NCBI GenBank assembly: GCA_016210495.1
Contig: JACQUC010000264.1
Span: 1-59,240 of the forward strand
Length of the DNA stretch: 59,240 bases
Reading direction: 5' to 3'
Source of the DNA: Chloroflexota bacterium
GTDB lineage: Bacteria > Chloroflexota > FW602-bin22 > JACPRP01
Shown here: in pieces, positions 54,491 through 59,240 of the stretch
Layout: each line of letters begins with the position of its first letter
Numbering within the stretch: the stretch's first letter is position 1
The notes under the pieces: model-generated
Seen by the model: the letters and a program-made list of their open reading frames with translations, nothing else
The model's database searches: none
What the model was told of the DNA's origin: nothing
Made by a program: the position numbers and the translations under genes

Positions 54491-54545
54491 GGGAGCGCAG
54501 GCGTCTCGCCTGCCCGTCTCCTCGCGGGCGAGACGCCCGCGCCCC
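54491..54545. repeat. REP/BIME palindrome at the end of module B
   Basis: Forward unit 54491-54513 and reverse unit 54524-54545 with a 10-base loop, 75 bases after the DUF499 stop. Together with the copy at 40211 it brackets module B. Confidence 0.85.
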
Positions 54546-54593
54546 GATGCCCACGCCCCAGACGCCCCTCAGCCGATTGTGACCAGGCCCCAA

Positions 54594-54923
54594 CTACTTA
54601 GAGCGACGATCGCGCCACGTGGGTAGTGGTAATCGGTTGCCTAATGTGTAGATCCCCCGGTAGGCATCCATCGAAATCTTGCACCCCTCCCCTGGGTCGC
54701 AGTCCGGAGGAATGCCATAGTTCCGGTCTCGGTGCGCGAAGGCCCAGGCCGCCTGGATGGCGCACAGCAGGGCATCCAATACGTCGCCCGTGGCGTCGGC
54801 CTCGGCCTGGGATGCGATGCTACCGGGCAGCTCGACGCGGATGCCGTAGAGGGTGCATTCTGCACAGGTGATGGGCTTGCGTGGCCCGGGCGCGCTGGTG
54901 AAATCGATGCCAAAGACTGTCAT
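54594..54923 (-). pseudogene. DUF429 (RNase H-like) gene with internal deletion
   Basis: The start (MTVFGIDFTSAPGPRKPITC) is the typical DUF429 opening and the later part (TGDVLDALLCAIQAAWAFAH) its typical end, but the ~150 residues normally between them are missing. The remaining frame encodes only 109 residues. A further scrap resembling the family opening (KPITCA) lies at about 55991-56020 on the same strand. The gene is probably dead; a short functional variant is the alternative. Confidence 0.65.
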
Positions 54924-54958
54924 CTTGCTTTGCTTCTTACCAAGAGAATTCGGTTCAA

Positions 54959-55336
54959 TCAAGTGTGATTGTAGAACTCGACCCGCCATCTCCACTCGCT
55001 GCCGTCAGGCGCGTTCCACCAGTCGAGGAGGATGCCGATTTCGCCACCGGGCAGGAGCACCGGTCGGCCGATGTCTTCTTGGATGGGCCAGCCGTCTTCG
55101 CGCCGAATGCGCGAGCCGTCCTTGCGCAGCCGCGTCATCGGGTAGTATGGCCCATCCCGCCGCAACTGGTCGCCGAAGGCCAGTAGCTGGCCATCGTCGC
55201 GACGAACCTCGACGCGCAAGGAGTCGGGGGCCGCGTGCACGAGTACTGCATCCGAGCTGTTCATCCGCCCTCGACAGAACGAGAGCCCCTGCGCTGCCGC
55301 GTTAGGATACCAAAGGTCCCATATCTCAGTATCCAT
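54959..55336 (-). CDS. Small conserved protein, unknown function
   Basis: 125 residues, beta-rich, opening MDTEIWDLWYPNAAAQGLSF, with VHAAPDSLRVEVRRDDGQ in the middle and a Trp-rich end (GILLDWWNAPDGSEWRWRVE). I recall relatives in Chloroflexota but no known role. Its ATG overlaps the stop of the peroxiredoxin gene by 11 bases, so the two are co-translated, which may tie it to peroxide or thiol chemistry (inference). Confidence 0.68.
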   Translation of the reverse strand: MDTEIWDLWYPNAAAQGLSFCRGRMNSSDAVLVHAAPDSLRVEVRRDDGQLLAFGDQLRRDGPYYPMTRLRKDGSRIRREDGWPIQEDIGRPVLLPGGEIGILLDWWNAPDGSEWRWRVEFYNHT

Positions 55337-55814
55337 GCAATTCCACCAATTTCCTTTTCACCTCATCGACGTGCCCTTGAACGCTCACTTTGGGCCAGGC
55401 GTAAGCGATCTTGCCTGTCGGGTCAATCAGGAACGTGCTTCTGACAACGCCCAGGAATTCCCTTCCGTACAGGTTCTTACGCTGCCAGACGCCGTAGTGC
55501 TCCAGGACCTTGTGCTCGACGTCGCTCAAGAGCAGCACTTGTAGGGAATGCTTTTCCGAGAACTTCGCGTGGCTTGCCTGTGAGTCCGGACTGACTCCGA
55601 CGACAGTGGCATTAAGCTTCGCCAGCTCGTCCAGCGCCCGGCTGAGATCAACTGCTTCCACGGTTCAGCCACTCGTATTGTCTTTCGAATAGAAGTACAA
55701 CACGACCCAACAGCCCTTGAAGCTCTCAAGACAGACCTCACGGCCTTCCTTATCTGGCAGACAGAACTGTGGGGCCAAGCCTCCGACCATCGGTTTAGTG
55801 TCGCTTTGAGCCAT
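55326..55814 (-). CDS. Peroxiredoxin (BCP/PrxQ-like) with in-frame UGA at the peroxidatic position; probable selenoprotein
   Basis: The frame from ATG 55814 to 55326 encodes 162 residues, the normal size for bacterioferritin comigratory protein/PrxQ. The only interruption is TGA at 55665-55667 (codon 50), in YFYSKDNTSG-x-TVEAVDLS. In relatives this position is the peroxidatic Cys of the DNTPGCT motif. Upstream (GGLAPQFCLPDKEGREVCLE) and downstream (NATVVGVSPDSQASHAKFSE, VRSTFLIDPTGKIAYAWPKV) are intact, so selenocysteine is the simplest reading; the sequence after the UGA can fold a small stem with a CGGGC loop. A Cys-to-stop mutation is the alternative. A second start after the TGA (GTG 55661) would lack the active site. 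The gene has its own promoter. Confidence 0.8.
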
Positions 55815-55848
55815 CCTGACTATCCCTTTCTTCCCATCTACTTAAACC

Positions 55849-55876
55849 AGTATACTCTCGTGGGTGCCGGTGTCAA
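55849..55876 (-). promoter_or_regulatory. Promoter of the peroxiredoxin gene
   Basis: Minus strand: TTGACA (55871-55876), 16-base spacer, TATACT (55849-55854), about 35 bases upstream of the start codon. Confidence 0.7.
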
Positions 55877-56026
55877 GACAACGGCGTGCTCTCGCGCGAC
55901 GACGTGTGGCAGGTCGAGTGAGCCGTGCAGGTTCAACTGGGTCTTGCTACTTGCGAAAGGAAGGAATAGCGGGCTATTCAGCCCGGCCGCGCAGGTGATG
56001 GGTTTCTGAGGTCTGGGTGGCGAATA

Positions 56027-56061
56027 GAGGGGGCTGCTCACGCGCGCAGCCCCCTCTTTTT
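56027..56061 (+). terminator. Intrinsic-terminator-like hairpin
   Basis: An 11-bp perfect stem GAGGGGGCTGC / GCAGCCCCCTC (56027-56037 and 56046-56056), 8-base loop, then TTTTT on the plus strand. No plus-strand gene ends just before it; the nearest gene end is the minus-strand HYR gene at 56102, for which the T-run is on the wrong side. Confidence 0.6.
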
Positions 56062-56101
56062 GAGTCCGATTGCGGCCCGGACCTACGGGCATGTCGTGCG
56101 G

Positions 56102-58609
56102 CTACTTGGGCTTGGCCGAAACCGTTGCCGTACCTCCGTCGTCGCCGATGATCACGTTTACCGTCACCGGATTGGCTGTCCCGGCCAGATTCGCGCTCTG
56201 CGCCTCGACGTGAATTGAGTACCTACCACCGGAAAGGGCTTTGATTTGCCCAACCACTCTTGCGCCGTTGATTGTGCCCTGGAAGTTGAAGTGGCCGTTC
56301 CCGACGGCCCTGAACGAGCCGGCTGGTATCGTGGCGGCAAATGTCCCAACATTGAGCGCTAGAGCTTCGGACGCGGGGCTCAGCCCATTGCTTCCGGAAC
56401 CGGGAGTGAATGTAGCCTGGAGATTGAAACGGTTACCATTCAGCTCGAGCGTCGCAACGAGACCACCGAGTGTGAGAGTCTGACCAGTAGTCAAAGGCCT
56501 CCCGTTTAGAGTGACATTCCCGGTTGGAGTCACCTGTACACCGACCAGATTCCCGTTCGAGTCCGTGATCTCCGTGATCGTAGCTTTTCCGCCGACTCCA
56601 ATCACAATTACAACAGGCTGCCCGTTAAGTGTGAGATCGACCTCCGCGGGTTCACCCGCGATCACTTCAACCGTGATGATTTGATCCGGATCGGTCAAGA
56701 TATAGGTGCCCCGTCCGAGCTTCACAACCGACGCCTTCGAGTCGAGCTGGATCCGGACCTTCCCCGTGCCACTGCCACTAACCACGACTTGCACGCCGTC
56801 GGGATTTGGTGCATCGGTGATAGCCACTGCGTAGCCGCTGCGCGAGATTATCGTTCCGCAGGTCATCCCGCCGAGGAGCTTGTCCGAGAAAGTGTTGTTG
56901 CTGGCGTTGGCGTAGGCAGGGGCTCCCAGGCAGTCTCCGTCAACGTTGTTCGCGATACCGTCTCCGTCCAGGTCGGAGTTGAAGGTGGTAGAAACCGAGG
57001 CGCTAGAGACGTTGCCGGCTAGATCGGTTGCCGCGACGTTTAGCGTATTTGCTCCCGGCAAGAGGGAAACGTTTGCAATGCTCCACGCGCTGGGCATGTA
57101 AGTTGCCGGAAGCCCGTTCACCTTTACGGATGCCATGCCCACAACGTCGGTCGCCGTTCCGTTTAGAGTAACTGGCTGAGATCCCACAGTGGCTGGAAAC
57201 GCGTTGAACGTCTGAGTGGGGTAATAGCCATCGGCTGGAGCCGTGACGCTGGCAACGGCGAGACTCGGCGCCGTGGTGTCCGCGACGGTCACGCTGAAGC
57301 TACCACTGCTCACGTTGCCCCGAGTATCGCTGGCGGAGCAGTTGACGGTAGTCGTACCAATGGCAAAGCTTGAGCCCGAGGCTGGCGTGCAGGTCACCGG
57401 GCGCACGCCGTCCACCAGGTCGGTGGCCGATACGGTGAAGCTGACGGCGGCGCCAGAGGGACCTGTAGCCTCGGCTGTGATGTTGGATGGCAGGGTCAGC
57501 GCTGGCGGCGTGGTGTCCACCACGGTGACGCTGAAGCTCGCACTGCTCGTGTTGCCCCGAGTATCGCTGGCCGAGCAGTTGACAGTGGTCGTGCCGAGCG
57601 CGAAGGTGCTGCCGGAGGCCGGCGAACAGGTCACGGTACGATTGCCGTCGACAACGTCGCTGGCCGTGGGAGCCGGCCAATTAGCGATGGCGCCGGATGC
57701 ACCTGTGGCTTCGACGGTTATGTTGGCGGGTATGCCGCTGATCACCGGCGGCGCAGTGTCCTGGACGGTGACGGTGAATGAGCTAGAGGATGTGTTCCCG
57801 GCTAAGTCACTTGCTGAGCAGCTCACCGTGGTCGTGCCGAGAGGGAACGTGCTGCCCGAGGCTGGTGAACATGTTACCGGTCGATTGCCATCGACGAGAT
57901 CTACGGCGCTAACCGAGAATGTCACAGAGGCACCGGCAGGGCCTGTGGCCTCAGCGGTAATCGGGCCAGGAACCGTGATCGCCGGCGGCGTCGTGTCCCC
58001 CACCTCCATGAAATAGGTCCGGAAGGATATGTCTACATTGCCATCCTCGGGCCCATACCACCTCACAGCGCCGCCTCCGGTGTAGCGGTAGTTAGGGTCG
58101 TGGTAAGAAGCCCGAAAGCAAGTATTCCCACCGCCCGTCAACATAATGGCGTACTTCTGGCCCGGGTTCAAAGAAAGGGGGGCTGGTAGGTCGAAATGGA
58201 CGAGGCCGTTAGGCGCGGTGGATGGGGGGGCCGTTGCCAGGACGTTACCAGTGTTCGGGAAGTCGGTGATACTGAAAATCTTTCCAAGAGCGGTTGCACC
58301 GCCGAAGGTAAGGAAGTAGACGTCAAAACCAACTATGTTGTCTCTCGAAGGCGTGAAGGTTTGGCCATTCCAACCGCCCACGCCGGAACAGATCTGAGCA
58401 TACGAGACCGGGTTGGTGAAAAACGATTGGTCCACCGTGCCGTGCCCGTAGGCAACTGGCACGGTGGAGGAGAGCCCCGCCGACAAGAGCAACAAGACAA
58501 CAATCGCCGCAAGAGCTGCACGCCGCACGATTGCCAGAATCGCCCCGATGTCACCCTTGTGTCTACCGCCGAGGGATGAATCTCCGCCAGTACCCAGTTT
58601 GCTAGCCAT
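56102..58609 (-). CDS. Secreted HYR-repeat protein
   Basis: 835 residues. A long basic N-terminus precedes a signal/anchor segment (AALAAIVVLLLLSAGLSSTV, ~31-50). An N-terminal domain of ~150 residues (HGTVDQSF, GGWNGQTFTPSRDNIVGFDV) looks like a beta-sandwich lectin/carbohydrate type. Then come three near-identical HYR domains of ~82 residues, each DTTPPAITVP...TAEATGP...VTCSPASGS...TTVSCSASD...FTVTV, a fourth Ig-like domain with paired LNGTATD/LNVAATD strands, a Ca-binding-like DLDGDGIANNVDGD segment, and a C-terminal ~260-residue domain of short beta repeats. It is probably a surface adhesion or stalk protein. AGGAGAGCGTG precedes ATG 58609. Confidence 0.85.
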   Translation of the reverse strand: MASKLGTGGDSSLGGRHKGDIGAILAIVRRAALAAIVVLLLLSAGLSSTVPVAYGHGTVDQSFFTNPVSYAQICSGVGGWNGQTFTPSRDNIVGFDVYFLTFGGATALGKIFSITDFPNTGNVLATAPPSTAPNGLVHFDLPAPLSLNPGQKYAIMLTGGGNTCFRASYHDPNYRYTGGGAVRWYGPEDGNVDISFRTYFMEVGDTTPPAITVPGPITAEATGPAGASVTFSVSAVDLVDGNRPVTCSPASGSTFPLGTTTVSCSASDLAGNTSSSSFTVTVQDTAPPVISGIPANITVEATGASGAIANWPAPTASDVVDGNRTVTCSPASGSTFALGTTTVNCSASDTRGNTSSASFSVTVVDTTPPALTLPSNITAEATGPSGAAVSFTVSATDLVDGVRPVTCTPASGSSFAIGTTTVNCSASDTRGNVSSGSFSVTVADTTAPSLAVASVTAPADGYYPTQTFNAFPATVGSQPVTLNGTATDVVGMASVKVNGLPATYMPSAWSIANVSLLPGANTLNVAATDLAGNVSSASVSTTFNSDLDGDGIANNVDGDCLGAPAYANASNNTFSDKLLGGMTCGTIISRSGYAVAITDAPNPDGVQVVVSGSGTGKVRIQLDSKASVVKLGRGTYILTDPDQIITVEVIAGEPAEVDLTLNGQPVVIVIGVGGKATITEITDSNGNLVGVQVTPTGNVTLNGRPLTTGQTLTLGGLVATLELNGNRFNLQATFTPGSGSNGLSPASEALALNVGTFAATIPAGSFRAVGNGHFNFQGTINGARVVGQIKALSGGRYSIHVEAQSANLAGTANPVTVNVIIGDDGGTATVSAKPK

Positions 58610-58754
58610 CACGCTCTCCTTTCGGTGGTCACGAACTGCGATTGTCACACGATACCCTGGCCGGCGCCGAAGCCGTTCGTACTCTTGCTCGAGTTCGGCC
58701 AAGCCGGTCCCGCTCCCAATCGGCAACACAGACAGACACGAGGTCCAAAACAAT

Positions 58755-58782
58755 AACCGGCCATCGTCAATGATGGCCGGTT
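58755..58782. other. Perfect 11-bp hairpin in the HYR gene leader
   Basis: AACCGGCCATC / GATGGCCGGTT with a 6-base loop. A possible minus-strand promoter (TTGGTC 58810-58815, 18 bases, TAGTAT 58786-58791) lies just upstream, so the hairpin would be at the very 5' end of the mRNA and could protect or attenuate it. Nothing else is recognised in 58610-59205. Confidence 0.45.
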
Positions 58783-59223
58783 TCAATACTAGCTCCCCGA
58801 GGGTAAAGCGACCAATTCTAAGGATGCCCAGTCACCTAGGACACCCCCCTCCCTCAGATCACAGCATCCATCGCTGGGAATATTCAGTTTGTGCAGTCGG
58901 TCAACTCGAAGACCGAGCGGATTACGACAGCTAACCAGCTAGCAAACGACCCCGAAGAAAGCTGTGATGGATCTGTCTGGTCCGGACAAACCGACATCAC
59001 TCGATCAAACGCCAAAAGGTGCCCGCAATCCGGGCGCCTCTCTACGGCTTCCACACCTCTATCCACCCTGTGTGCCAAGCCGAGGGAGGCTGTCGCCAAC
59101 CGGTAGTTCGAGGCCATGTTACTAATGAAGCTTCGCCTCAAACCGCCCAGTGAGCGGTGGTACTACACAATGGTTTTCAAGAAAGGGTAAAATAGCTGGT
59201 GGAGAAGGAGGTTGATTCTGAGT

Positions 59224-59240
59224 ATGTGCAACATCAACGA
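59224..59240 (+). CDS. Possible gene start, cut by the window edge
   Basis: ATG at 59224 is preceded by AAGGAGG (59205-59211) and a TAAAAT -10-like box at 59188-59193. Only five codons (MCNIN) are visible, so identity cannot be judged. Confidence 0.35.

Noticed and set aside
55326..55661. Peroxiredoxin as a 111-residue protein starting at GTG 55661
   Set aside because: It would lack the first 51 residues including the active site, while an uninterrupted in-frame N-terminal half with good start and promoter exists upstream of the single TGA.
58884..59141. Short open frames on both strands near the right edge
   Set aside because: No ribosome site, no family resemblance and mutually overlapping on opposite strands.

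Overview
The window is GC-rich, densely coding bacterial DNA. It looks like a member of the Chloroflexota (Dehalococcoidia or Anaerolineae type), probably from a metagenome. This is inference. It rests on the repeated UbiD-like decarboxylase, amidohydrolase and ornithine-cyclodeaminase genes, lipoprotein solute-binding proteins with Ala/Pro-rich linkers, small conserved proteins typical of that phylum, a GAAC-N4-GTTC palindrome of the kind bound by Gram-positive and Chloroflexi LexA, and a very high load of small dispersed palindromic repeats. No rRNA, tRNA or CRISPR array was recognised.

1-24 kb is metabolic and transport DNA. In order it holds a UbiD-like decarboxylase and a DUF1989 protein (minus strand); a TauA-like binding protein with two tiny genes; two ornithine-cyclodeaminase paralogues flanking an amidohydrolase; an iron/family-1 type binding protein and a double permease; a second TauA-like binding protein that has lost its signal peptide at a deletion junction; a second UbiD-like gene; a CHRD-domain protein; an FMN-reductase-like flavoprotein; a promoter-cupin-cupin-CDC48-type AAA operon; and a further TauA-like binding protein. 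There are five ABC transporter parts and no ABC ATPase. Gaps are filled with at least five small repeat families, including a MITE-like family with 6-7 bp direct repeats and a large element built from GGGTTYGTTYGG units.

24.4-54.5 kb is a defence island with two divergent versions of one module. Each has a SNF2-type helicase ending in DUF3883, a DUF1156 Zn-ribbon adenine methylase and a DUF499 AAA ATPase, in that order, with different accessory genes slotted between. Version A (24.6-37.6 kb) carries an HD phosphohydrolase, a YwgA/Panacea-like protein and a free-standing DUF3883 protein. It contains a scar where the first 42 codons of one methylase are joined to the last ~50 codons of another helicase. 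Version B (40.4-54.4 kb) carries an AlbA_2/HATPase protein, a ParA-like ATPase, an RecF/OLD-like ATPase and a small PD-(D/E)XK-like protein. Its methylase gene is interrupted in frame by a complete REP-associated tyrosine transposase (RAYT) flanked by inverted REP palindromes, and the same palindromes are scattered through the island. Between the versions lie a cupin, a secreted kelch protein and two small genes; a fragment of a second kelch gene sits at the outer edge of version A.

54.5-59.2 kb holds a DUF429 gene with an internal deletion, a small conserved gene, a peroxiredoxin whose peroxidatic cysteine codon is UGA (probable selenoprotein), a large secreted HYR-repeat protein, and the possible first codons of another gene at the right edge.
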